Shown here one piece after another: positions 25,575 through 33,976 of a stretch of 64,000 nt of DNA; the stretch's first letter is position 1, and each line of letters starts with the position of its first letter. This DNA is from Candidatus Poseidoniaceae archaeon (lineage in GTDB: Archaea > Thermoplasmatota > Poseidoniia > Poseidoniales > Poseidoniaceae): positions 1 to 64,000 of the forward strand of contig CASIAW010000009.1 of the NCBI GenBank assembly GCA_949372875.1. The letters are read 5' to 3'. The notes under the pieces were generated by a model, which had not been told where the DNA came from, did no database searches, and saw only the letters and a list, made by a program, of their open reading frames with translations. A program made the position numbers and the translations under genes.

Positions 25575-27146
25575 ATGCGAGTCAAGGCACTTTACATGGT
25601 TGTCCTCATGCTAACCTTTTCCTTAGCCGGTTGTTTTGGTTCAAACCCAGTTGAAGAAATGGCCGAAATTGAGCCTGAGATGGATCAACGGGTCTTTGTT
25701 ACCGACAGCAGTGGGATGGCAGTGAATGAAGTCCCGCTTGTCATGGACTTTGTATTCAGTGATGTTGGTGAAACAGGCAAAGAACCGAGCATTGGAATCA
25801 CTTCGAGTGGTTGTATGTTTTTCATTGCCATGGAAAAACCGATGCGTTCATGCGATTATGGAGAAAGTTGGGAAAATACTGCCGACATCACTCAAGCTCC
25901 ATTCACCAGCGACCCGTATGGATGGGTCGACCCAGTAACAGACCGAATTTTCAACATCCACATGATGGGACTTGCGACCACTTGGATTGGTTGGTCTGAT
26001 GACGATGGAGAGTCTTGGCTTGGTAATCCATATGACAGCGGCCCAATACCTCTTAACGACCACATTAAATTGGGTTCTGGGCCTTGGACTGATTCAGGTT
26101 ATGGTGGATTAGGACAACTCAGTCCGCTTTACTCTGAAGCAGTGTATTTCTGTTACAATAAATTGGCTGGAATCTTCTGCTATACCAGCTACGATGGTGG
26201 AGCTACTTTCCCAACTGGAGGCCAAATATACGGACTCGCAACAAGTGATGGAGGCCTGCATGGAGCCATTACTACTGCTCCCGATGGAACGGTCTATGTG
26301 ACTCCAAGAGTTGCAATACCTGCAATAATTTACTCGAAGGATAACGGTCTTACTTGGGATACTCGAGAAATGGGACAGGACGCATTAACTCCTAATCCGC
26401 GTAAAAATTCCGAAGTAGCAACCGACAGTGAATCCAACGCATACCACGTATGGACAGGAGGCGATCAAGGGATTTACATGGCTCGAAGTACCGATTCAGG
26501 AGACACTTGGGACTCCGAAAGCATTCGTATCAGTCCAGCAGGTGTCATTTCGACGACATTCCCTCAAACAGATGCTGGCGATCCAGGAAGAATTGCTATA
26601 ACTTACCTTGGAAGTGAAAACGTGTCCTTGCTCAATACAACGGACATTGATGGTAATAACTGGAACGGAAATGGTCATTATGCGCCAAGTGGGGTGCATT
26701 ACCACCTTTACGTCACCTACAGTCTGAATGCACTGGATGAGAACCCAACTTTCCACACCTATCGAGTTTCTGATGACCCTGTTCAAATCGGAAGCATGTG
26801 CTTAAACAGCGGAGATTGCCGTACAGATGACGGGGGTTCGAATCGAAACCTTTTGGATTTCAACGACCTTACCATCGACCTTGATGGCCGAGTTTACATT
26901 GCATTTGCAGACGGATGCATTGATGCATGTGCAACCGGAAATAATTCTCAACCTGAAGATTCCAGAGCAGGAAGAGGGTCGGTCTACTTCATGGCGAACG
27001 GTCCAAGTCTCTATGTCGATAAAGGGGATTTAACATCACCCGTGTCCCCTCCAGCTGAATCACTCAATGCTTCCTCCCTCCCGCAGATTTGTGAAGCTGA
27101 ACAATGTAGGACTGAAGATCAAGAAATCCTCCTCATCGAATCATAG
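25575..27146 (+). CDS. Secreted Asp-box (sialidase/BNR-type) lipoprotein
   Basis: About 523 residues. A type II signal peptide ends in the lipobox LAGC, so the mature protein is probably lipid-anchored outside the cell. Several Asp-box/BNR repeats S-x-D-x-G-x-x-W are visible: CDYGESWENT, SDDDGESWLG, SYDGGATFPT, SKDNGLTWDT and STDSGDTWDS. This indicates a six-bladed propeller of sialidase type; sialidase catalytic residues were not identified. It is divergent from the fusion gene with about 96 bp between their start codons. It may bind or cut polysaccharide. Confidence 0.85.
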   Translation: MRVKALYMVVLMLTFSLAGCFGSNPVEEMAEIEPEMDQRVFVTDSSGMAVNEVPLVMDFVFSDVGETGKEPSIGITSSGCMFFIAMEKPMRSCDYGESWENTADITQAPFTSDPYGWVDPVTDRIFNIHMMGLATTWIGWSDDDGESWLGNPYDSGPIPLNDHIKLGSGPWTDSGYGGLGQLSPLYSEAVYFCYNKLAGIFCYTSYDGGATFPTGGQIYGLATSDGGLHGAITTAPDGTVYVTPRVAIPAIIYSKDNGLTWDTREMGQDALTPNPRKNSEVATDSESNAYHVWTGGDQGIYMARSTDSGDTWDSESIRISPAGVISTTFPQTDAGDPGRIAITYLGSENVSLLNTTDIDGNNWNGNGHYAPSGVHYHLYVTYSLNALDENPTFHTYRVSDDPVQIGSMCLNSGDCRTDDGGSNRNLLDFNDLTIDLDGRVYIAFADGCIDACATGNNSQPEDSRAGRGSVYFMANGPSLYVDKGDLTSPVSPPAESLNASSLPQICEAEQCRTEDQEILLIES

Positions 27147-27197
27147 TTTGAGTTTTTACAAGTCAACGACTAAGAACTCCACTGTAAAGCGGAGTTC

Positions 27198-27869
27198 ATG
27201 TTTAACCGGTTCGACCTTACCAAACCCACTCGCTGGCATCTTGTACTATCGGATAAAGAATTGAACTCTCTTGAACGGGCGATTGGCATCTCTTTTTTCG
27301 CAGGCTTAACTGCGCTGTGTGCACAATTTTCTTTACCAGTGAACTGGACTCCAGTCCCTTATACATTCCAGACATTTGCAGTAATGGCAACCGGAGTGTA
27401 TCTTCGTCGAAACGATGCCTTTCTATCAGGTGGCCTGTATTTGCTTGTCGGGGCATTAGGAGCGCCGGTCTTTGCCGGTGGTGGCGATGCTTTGTTTTCA
27501 GAAAACATGCTCGTTGCAACTGGAGGTTACCTCATCGCTTTCCCTTTTGCATCTGCTCTTGTGGCAGAAGGTCTCGATCGTTCACGAAAAGCGGGTGTTG
27601 CTGACTTCAAGGCCCAAATCATGTGCTGGTCTTTAGCGATGATTCCAGTGTATGTGTTTGGAACTCTCTGGTTAGATTATGCAATTACCTCACCAGGTTA
27701 TGACCTTTCGTGGGCATTTGAGAATGGGACTTTACCATTTTTACTTTGGGACTTTGGTAAAATTGTTTTACTCGCTTTGGTGACGACAAAGGTCTGGTCG
27801 TATGAACCGTTTAATGAACAACCTCCAGAGGAAGTTTCTGAACAGAAGCCGGCGAGCGAAATCGTTTGA
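27198..27869 (+). CDS. bioY: BioY biotin transporter
   Basis: 223 residues with about six hydrophobic segments. VNWTPVPYTFQTFAVMATGV and LVGALGAPVFAGG match BioY, the substrate-binding S component of ECF biotin transporters. No ECF ATPase or T component is nearby; solitary BioY proteins are known. GGAG precedes the ATG. A following GlpX gene overlaps in frame only if its upstream extension is used, so the true start of that gene is set at 27886. Confidence 0.92.
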   Translation: MFNRFDLTKPTRWHLVLSDKELNSLERAIGISFFAGLTALCAQFSLPVNWTPVPYTFQTFAVMATGVYLRRNDAFLSGGLYLLVGALGAPVFAGGGDALFSENMLVATGGYLIAFPFASALVAEGLDRSRKAGVADFKAQIMCWSLAMIPVYVFGTLWLDYAITSPGYDLSWAFENGTLPFLLWDFGKIVLLALVTTKVWSYEPFNEQPPEEVSEQKPASEIV

Positions 27870-27885
27870 ACATACCGTTTCATTC

Positions 27886-28866
27886 ATGGATGGGGCGCGC
27901 CCGTCTCCACTCATGGGCAGCGTAGGCGACCTTTACCACCATTTCTTAGAAGCCGTAGACCAAGCTGCTATTTCCAGTGCTGCATGGCGCGGATTGGGAG
28001 AGAAAGACAAAGCCGATGAGGCTGCAGTTGAAGCAATGCGTCGTACTTTCGATAACGTTCCTTTTGACGGCCGAGTTGCTATCGGTGAAGGAGAGCGAGA
28101 TGAGGCTCCTATGCTCTACATTGGTGAAGAGATTGGTAGTATGGTTGGTGTAGCCGGAGCACCTCAAATCGATATTGCAGTCGACCCTCTCGAGTGCACA
28201 AACAACTGTGCATCAAATTCTCCAAACTCAATTGCAGTTCTTGCAGCAGCCCCTCGAGGTACCTTACTTCACGCACCTGATTGTTACATGGATAAAATTG
28301 CGGGTGGCTCCGAACTTGTAGGGCATATCAGCCTTGACGGTGGTGTTGCTTACAACCTTGAGCAAACCGCTGCCGCCCTTGACAAATCGATTTCTGACGT
28401 CCGTGTCGTTGCTTTAGATCGCGAACGCCACACGCAGCTGTTCCAAGAAATACGAGCCACTGGAGCACAATTAGAGTTAATGGGTGATGGAGATGTTTCT
28501 GCCGCAATCTGGGCGGCACAACCCGAGGGTCCTTTTGATCTACTCATGGGTATTGGAGCAGCACCGGAGGGCGTTATCTCGGCTACGGCACTTCGTGGTC
28601 TCGGTGGTGTTTTTGAAGGACGTCTCGTGTTCCGTTCTGCCGAAGAAGAGGCTCGGGCTGAGAACATGGTTGGCGATGATTTGACTCGTTTATGGGAAGC
28701 CCATGATTTGTGCAAGAGTGAAAATGCAATCTTTGCTGCCTCCGGCGTTTGTGATGGATATCTGCCGGCTGCCATTCTTGGAGAAAAGCACACGACTACA
28801 TTCGGTGAAATCATCGATGTCGAGACTGGAACGGTCCGCCAAATCCAAACGACTCGCTCAATTTGA
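27886..28866 (+). CDS. glpX: Class II fructose-1,6-bisphosphatase
   Basis: About 326 residues of the GlpX family. FDGRVAIGEGERDEAPMLYI, then IDIAVDPLECTNNCA and SNSPNSIAVLAA, are diagnostic metal- and phosphate-binding motifs; the usual DPLEGT is DPLECT here. GVCDGYLP closes the C-terminus. It removes phosphate 1 of fructose 1,6-bisphosphate. Many archaea use the bifunctional FBPA/P instead; here a separate class I aldolase is in the same window. The ATG at 27886 is chosen because the earlier frame runs through bioY. Confidence 0.92.
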   Translation: MDGARPSPLMGSVGDLYHHFLEAVDQAAISSAAWRGLGEKDKADEAAVEAMRRTFDNVPFDGRVAIGEGERDEAPMLYIGEEIGSMVGVAGAPQIDIAVDPLECTNNCASNSPNSIAVLAAAPRGTLLHAPDCYMDKIAGGSELVGHISLDGGVAYNLEQTAAALDKSISDVRVVALDRERHTQLFQEIRATGAQLELMGDGDVSAAIWAAQPEGPFDLLMGIGAAPEGVISATALRGLGGVFEGRLVFRSAEEEARAENMVGDDLTRLWEAHDLCKSENAIFAASGVCDGYLPAAILGEKHTTTFGEIIDVETGTVRQIQTTRSI

Positions 28867-28908
28867 GGCGTTCGCGAACTTCAAGTGGGTCGATGCCGAC
28901 ACATGTTC

Positions 28909-29535
28909 ATGGCCGTGCAACAAGTTCGCATTGAGGTACGGTTACCGGAGGGGCATTGGGCTGGTGATGTGACTCGCAGTCACCCATCTGCTGTTCTTCG
29001 CATTGAGGAACATATGCCGTTACAGAAAGGGCGTGGGACTGCACGTGCTTCATGCAGTGAAGAGATTTTTGCAACAGTTTCAGCACACTCAGGCATTGAA
29101 GAAGTTCGAAGTTTTGGTAAGCAGAGTTTTGTCGTTGACATCATTGCAGGTGGCGGTGGGTTTCTCAAACCTCTTTTGAAAGTCGGCGTTATACCTCATA
29201 CTCCGTTTGAAGTTCGAGATGGCTGGGTAGAATGGACTCTTTCCTGCGCACGAGAGAAAGTTCGAGACTTGCTTTCGGGATTTGATGAAGAAAGTATTCC
29301 TTATCATTTGGTTTCAACACGAGGCGTAACAAGCCGTTTGCTCACTCCTAGGCAACGCTTTGTGTTCGATACTGCCATGCAAGAAGGATTCTATGACGTG
29401 CCTCGCAGAATAACGCTCACTGAGTTGGCAGTGGTTCTGGATGTGGCTAAATCAACGCTTTCAGCGCAGCTACAAAGAATCGAGTCTTCGGTTCATCATG
29501 CCTTTGCGGATGACATACGCAGGCGTAGCCCCTAA
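28909..29535 (+). CDS. HTH_10 (bacterio-opsin activator-type) transcriptional regulator
   Basis: About 208 residues. The C-terminus is an HTH_10 domain: LTPRQRFVFDTAMQEGFYDV then PRRITLTELAVVLDVAKSTL and SAQLQRIESSV, as in archaeal Bat-type regulators. The N-terminal 130 residues resemble the sensor-like half of this group. The open frame begins at GTG 28885, and ATGs at 28903 and 28909 are alternatives. It lies between glpX and the epoxidase gene and is the best candidate to control the latter. Confidence 0.88.
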   Translation: MAVQQVRIEVRLPEGHWAGDVTRSHPSAVLRIEEHMPLQKGRGTARASCSEEIFATVSAHSGIEEVRSFGKQSFVVDIIAGGGGFLKPLLKVGVIPHTPFEVRDGWVEWTLSCAREKVRDLLSGFDEESIPYHLVSTRGVTSRLLTPRQRFVFDTAMQEGFYDVPRRITLTELAVVLDVAKSTLSAQLQRIESSVHHAFADDIRRRSP

Positions 29536-29593
29536 CATGTGCGTGCGAACATGTTCGCAAAGGCAATAAGGTAGACCCGAGCATCCGAACAAC

Positions 29594-30754
29594 ATGGACA
29601 ACCTACCGAATACATGGGAAGACTGGATTTCCAACTTTACTGAATGGCAAGATCGCGTCGGCTTCGACCGTGAGTGGATGGGTGATTTCGACCTCTCCAT
29701 TCAATTTGACTGGGACCGAGCAGGTGACGTCATCGAATTCGGCGACTATGCTGGCCGTCCTAAGTGGGAACGTTCCCTTCAAGTTCCTCAACAAAGTATG
29801 CGTGATGCTCTGGTAAGTATGATTACAGTTCAAGGAGATACTGAATTCGCTTCCGTTGAACAACAACGCCACCTTCTTGCATCTGCCCCTACCGATTACG
29901 ACCGCTATGCTGCCGCTCGTATTATGGCGGAAGAACAACGCCACGGCTGGCAAATGGCTTATCTCTTGATGACATACTTTGGTCAACAAGGACGTCGTGA
30001 GGCACAAAAACTCCTCGAGCGCAATGCTCAAGATGGCGACAGATTGCTGGGTGCATTTAACCGCCCAATGCCTCATTGGCTGGATTTCTTCTGCTACACC
30101 ATGTTTGTTGACCGAGATGGAAAGTTCCAACTCGGTATGCTTTCAACCTCAGCTTTCAAGCCACTAGCAGCCTCTATGGGACCTATGCTCAAAGAAGAAT
30201 CATTCCACCTTGGAACCGGATCTAACGGACTGCGTCGTGTCATCAAGGCAGGAATCATTCCACTTGACATGCTTCAGAGATTCTTCAACAAGTGGGTTTC
30301 TACCGCACATGACCTGTTCGGTGTTGATGCATCCTCATCTGCGCATTGGTCGTATGTTTGGGGAGTTAAAGGACGCTGGGATGAACGTAAGAAACTCGAA
30401 GCGGGTCTTGAAGTCGACAAAGAAGTTCTCAATGAAGAAGCTCGTGGGCACTACCACGATGAAATCGTCAGAGAAGTGGAGAAGTTGAACGGATACTTGC
30501 CTGAAGGAAGTCCTCGGCTATTTGTTCCACATGAAAACTTCCATCGTGACATTGGTGCATTCAAGCGTCAAAAGTTCACCACAGAGGGAACTCTGTTTGA
30601 AGGCAGTGACGAAGAATGGGAAGCATACATTCATGCCGCCCTCCCATCGGCTCAAGACGAAGCAGACCTCAAAGAACTCTTCAAGCAAGAATGGGTTGCA
30701 AACAAGCCTATGTCTGCTCGACAGATAGCCTCTGGAATTGGCGCTAAAGTTTGA
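29594..30754 (+). CDS. PaaA/BoxB-type di-iron acyl-CoA epoxidase
   Basis: 386 residues, of the di-iron oxygenase family that holds phenylacetyl-CoA epoxidase subunit PaaA and benzoyl-CoA epoxidase BoxB. Likely ligands follow the ExxH pattern twice: Glu84, Glu114/His117 (EEQRHGWQM), Asp173 and Glu202/His205 (EESFHLGTG). The spacing is closest to BoxB as I recall it. No signal peptide; soluble. These enzymes epoxidise an aromatic CoA ester with oxygen and need a reductase partner (PaaE/BoxA-like), which is not seen here. The true substrate is unknown. Confidence 0.85.
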   Translation: MDNLPNTWEDWISNFTEWQDRVGFDREWMGDFDLSIQFDWDRAGDVIEFGDYAGRPKWERSLQVPQQSMRDALVSMITVQGDTEFASVEQQRHLLASAPTDYDRYAAARIMAEEQRHGWQMAYLLMTYFGQQGRREAQKLLERNAQDGDRLLGAFNRPMPHWLDFFCYTMFVDRDGKFQLGMLSTSAFKPLAASMGPMLKEESFHLGTGSNGLRRVIKAGIIPLDMLQRFFNKWVSTAHDLFGVDASSSAHWSYVWGVKGRWDERKKLEAGLEVDKEVLNEEARGHYHDEIVREVEKLNGYLPEGSPRLFVPHENFHRDIGAFKRQKFTTEGTLFEGSDEEWEAYIHAALPSAQDEADLKELFKQEWVANKPMSARQIASGIGAKV

Positions 30755-30781
30755 AGTAACTACTTTACTCGGGGTGACACG

Positions 30782-31318
30782 ATGATTCCAGTATCACTGT
30801 TTGGAATCGATGTCGAACAATGTGAGGCATTCTATGCCGCTCTTCCAGGCCTTGTTGCCGACACCGTTGATGACGAAATCTATGCGAACGCACTTTTCTC
30901 AATTGAAAGTGAAGCATCTTTAGAACACATTCGAGTTGCTGATCTTTGGGCTAAGTACAACCCTTTCGCATGGCCGGAAGATATCTCGAATGAGGTGGAA
31001 ATGACCATTCGAACGGTGAATTATCCCGATGTCTCGTTGCTTGAACATTTACTCACATTAGACAATGTTGATGCTACTCGGGTGTCCGGATGGATGCATT
31101 TCTCAACGAACCTGTTCCCACTATACAGCGAATCTGCTTGTGCTACTCTCACTCGCATGGGCGTTCCAACACCTTATGACCCAACCGATATCGCCAGTTA
31201 TGGCTTGTATGTCTCACGCATTGAAGGACTGAAACTGTATGCACCTGCTGCAGGATTACCTGAAATCGGATTACCTCGCTCGCGCATGCTCCAACTGGGA
31301 TTGGAGCGGTTTCAATGA
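30782..31318 (+). CDS. Unknown soluble protein in the epoxidase operon
   Basis: 178 residues, not recognised. No membrane segment or cofactor motif. It is acidic, with several tryptophans (LWAKYNPFAWP, VSGWMHFS), and would fit a small accessory or chaperone-like partner. It begins 28 bp after the epoxidase stop with GGGGTGA upstream, and its stop overlaps the exporter start (ATGA), so it is in the same operon. Confidence 0.75.
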   Translation: MIPVSLFGIDVEQCEAFYAALPGLVADTVDDEIYANALFSIESEASLEHIRVADLWAKYNPFAWPEDISNEVEMTIRTVNYPDVSLLEHLLTLDNVDATRVSGWMHFSTNLFPLYSESACATLTRMGVPTPYDPTDIASYGLYVSRIEGLKLYAPAAGLPEIGLPRSRMLQLGLERFQ

Positions 31319-32238
31319 AACATCTTTTGATTCACATCAAATTGATTATCGTTGTAGCAATATGGGGAGTTGGATGGCCAGCAGGACGAGTAATTGCTCA
31401 AGAAGTTGCACCATTCGCAGCATCTTGGATTCGCTATATATTCGCAGTATTGCTCTTCCTCGTCTATCTTCGAATGTCGAATCAATGGATGTATCCAACA
31501 CGTGATGAGTGGAAACGCGTCGCTTGGATTGGCTTCTTTTCGACATGTTTGTATCAAGCCTTTTTCATGGTTGGAATGAAATATACCGCCGCTGGCGATG
31601 CATCTCTTATGATCACATTTAATCCGTTTTTTACTGCATTGTTAGCAATCGTTTTTCTCAAAGAAGCAATGCACTGGAGGCTAGGTCTTGGCATTGCTTT
31701 GGGCATTAGCGGAGTTGGGGTTTTGTTTTTTTATTCCCCCAATGTCGACATTCCTTTCTATGACCGAGCACTTGGAGACATACTCATTGCGGGTGCCGCA
31801 TTTGCCTGGGCTTGTAATACGATTCAAATGAAAAAGGCAATGACAGAACCCGCTAAAGATTCGGGACGTTGTCTTTCACCACTTCAATTGACAGTTTGGT
31901 CTTCGGTTATTGGATTATTGATGCTTACACCGGTAATGGTGGTCGAGACATGGGTTGTCGGTCTTCCTTCTCCATCCATGAACGGTTGGATTGCAATGCT
32001 CTTTCTGGCGATTTTTTCAACAGTAATTGCGTATGTATGGTTCGCTGATGGAATCTTGACGATTGGTGCAGGAAAGAGTGCATTGTATGTTTACTTGGTT
32101 CCTATATTTGGAATACTGAGTGGTTATCTCCTTCTTGATGAAAAGCTCGGGGCTTCTCTTGCCCTCGCGTTTTTACTGATTGTAGGTGGTGTTCTTCTTG
32201 CTCAGAGTAAGCAACCGTCTTCCAAGCAATCATCATGA
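31315..32238 (+). CDS. EamA/DMT-family transporter
   Basis: 307 residues with about ten hydrophobic segments in two repeats. AIWGVGWPAGRVIAQEVAPF at the first helix and YTAAGDASLMITFNPFFTAL are typical of EamA/RhaT-like drug-metabolite transporters, which often export amino acids or metabolites. Direction and substrate cannot be told. The 4-base overlap with the unknown gene places it in the epoxidase operon, and the next gene begins 22 bp later. Confidence 0.9.
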   Translation: MKHLLIHIKLIIVVAIWGVGWPAGRVIAQEVAPFAASWIRYIFAVLLFLVYLRMSNQWMYPTRDEWKRVAWIGFFSTCLYQAFFMVGMKYTAAGDASLMITFNPFFTALLAIVFLKEAMHWRLGLGIALGISGVGVLFFYSPNVDIPFYDRALGDILIAGAAFAWACNTIQMKKAMTEPAKDSGRCLSPLQLTVWSSVIGLLMLTPVMVVETWVVGLPSPSMNGWIAMLFLAIFSTVIAYVWFADGILTIGAGKSALYVYLVPIFGILSGYLLLDEKLGASLALAFLLIVGGVLLAQSKQPSSKQSS

Positions 32239-32260
32239 AGTTGAACCCCTTGGCCTAGTC

Positions 32261-33148
32261 ATGGAGATTCACTGCGTTGCTGTAATCGGTGCGGGCACAA
32301 TGGGTGCTGGAATTGCACAAGTCTGTGCTCAGAGTGGTTGGAAGACACATTTGTTTGATGCTTTCCCTGAGGGACTTGAACGAGGTATGCAGCGTATTGA
32401 CGCGTTCTGGGACAAAGGAATTGCCAGAGGAAAAACAACCCTCAAACAAAAAGAGGAGTGGTCACAAAACCTGCATTCCTTTTCCGATATGGCTCAGGCA
32501 GTTGCTGAAGCGGACATGATTATCGAAGCGGTACCCGAGATACCAGAACTCAAACATTCCATTTTCTCAGAACTCGATCGCTTAGCCCCATCTCATGCGA
32601 TTCTTGGCACAAACACCTCTTCTCTATCGATTGCAGAGATTGCCGCAGCCACTTCACGTCCAGAAAGCGTTATTGGAATGCATTTCTTTAATCCAGTTCC
32701 TATTATGAAATTACTCGAACTCGTTCGTCATGATTCAACCAGCGATTCGACAATCGCTGCAGCTCAAGCAGCAGGAGAGGCAATGGGAAAAACCTCAATT
32801 CTTGTCAAAGATATTCCTGGCTTTGCAACCAGTCGACTCGGTGTTGTACTCGGTAATGAAGCCATTCGAATGCTTGCTGACGGTGTAGCCAGTGCTAAAG
32901 ACATCGACACTGCCATGGTTCTGGGCTACAAGCACCCCATGGGTCCACTTGCTCTGACTGATTTAGTTGGTCTTGATGTTCGAAGAGATATTCTCAAAAA
33001 TTTACAATCTTCATTTGGAGATGATGCTTATGCACCTCATCCTTTGCTTGAGAAATTAGTTGCAGAAGGGCGCCTTGGAAGGAAGACAGAATTGGGGATT
33101 TACGACTGGACTTCAGGACAAGCCGAAGAAACTGAAATGCCTGAATGA
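32261..33148 (+). CDS. 3-hydroxyacyl-CoA dehydrogenase
   Basis: About 295 residues. The NAD-binding motif VIGAGTMGAGIAQVCAQSGW, DMIIEAVPEIPELK with GTNTSSLSIAEIA, and GMHFFNPVPIMKLLELV are diagnostic of 3-hydroxybutyryl-CoA dehydrogenase (PaaH/Hbd). The C-terminal domain has KDIDTAMVLGYKHPMGPLAL. It oxidises 3-hydroxyacyl-CoA to 3-oxoacyl-CoA. The gene follows the exporter and may belong to the same transcript. The ATG at 32261 gives the standard N-terminus. Confidence 0.95.
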   Translation: MEIHCVAVIGAGTMGAGIAQVCAQSGWKTHLFDAFPEGLERGMQRIDAFWDKGIARGKTTLKQKEEWSQNLHSFSDMAQAVAEADMIIEAVPEIPELKHSIFSELDRLAPSHAILGTNTSSLSIAEIAAATSRPESVIGMHFFNPVPIMKLLELVRHDSTSDSTIAAAQAAGEAMGKTSILVKDIPGFATSRLGVVLGNEAIRMLADGVASAKDIDTAMVLGYKHPMGPLALTDLVGLDVRRDILKNLQSSFGDDAYAPHPLLEKLVAEGRLGRKTELGIYDWTSGQAEETEMPE

Positions 33149-33187
33149 GATTTGAATTCTACCGCAAGGTGGCTCTCATTCACTCGG

Positions 33188-33967
33188 TTAAAATTGAGGT
33201 TTCCTTTTTTCGATAAAAGCAGCCACACCTTCTCTGAAAGCAGATGTCGTTCCTGCTGCTTCTATCAGTGTTCGCTCGTGTTTAAGATGTGTTTCAAAAT
33301 CCTGAACCGACTGAACATCGAGTAAGTGCTTAGTGGCTTCTTTGGTATGATCGCCCCATTGGCTCCATCGTATTGACATTGCACAGGCAGCAGTAATGAG
33401 GTTTTCAGCCTCGACAACTGCGTCGATAGCACCAACTGATACACATTGTTCAGCATCCCAAACTTCATTTTCAAAAAAGAATCTTCGACTTACCTGATTT
33501 CCAACAAGTCGAGGTAAGAGCCAGGTCGTACCACCGTCTGGTGACAAACCCATTCCGGAATATGAGGCAGCCATTTTCGCCTTTGGCGAAGCAATACGTG
33601 CATCACAAGCCAAAGCTAGCCCGAGTCCGCCTCCGGCGCATGCACCGTTAATTGCAGCTATGGTGACTGTAGAGGATTGCCGCATTCGTAGCAAGAGCGG
33701 GTGAAGGATTCCTGTCAAATCCCGAATTAATTGCGGTGCTTCATCTTGTTCAATGGCTTGAGCAAAAGCATGAATGTCCGCTCCTGCAGAGAAGAACTTC
33801 CCTTCACCAGTCAAGACAATAGCACGAATATTCGGATGTTTAAGTCCAGCATCAATTGCTTGAGCAATCTGAGGCAAAAATTCTCTTGAAAAAGACTGCG
33901 TTGCTGATTGACCTGAAAACTGAATCAGCCTGAGGCCGCCTTCAAGGTCATTTGATGTAACAGACAT
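33188..33967 (-). CDS. Enoyl-CoA hydratase/isomerase family protein
   Basis: About 259 residues, crotonase fold. FFSAGADIHAFAQ and NGACAGGGLGLALACDARIA are the oxyanion-hole segments; GLSPDGGTTWLLPR follows, a form common in PaaG-type isomerases and hydratases. GAGGG lies 6 bases before the ATG at 33967. It is downstream of the aldehyde dehydrogenase on the minus strand, 9 bp apart, so these two form an operon convergent with the 3-hydroxyacyl-CoA dehydrogenase gene. Confidence 0.9.
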   Translation of the reverse strand: MSVTSNDLEGGLRLIQFSGQSATQSFSREFLPQIAQAIDAGLKHPNIRAIVLTGEGKFFSAGADIHAFAQAIEQDEAPQLIRDLTGILHPLLLRMRQSSTVTIAAINGACAGGGLGLALACDARIASPKAKMAASYSGMGLSPDGGTTWLLPRLVGNQVSRRFFFENEVWDAEQCVSVGAIDAVVEAENLITAACAMSIRWSQWGDHTKEATKHLLDVQSVQDFETHLKHERTLIEAAGTTSAFREGVAAFIEKRKPQF

Positions 33968-33976
33968 TCTCATCCC

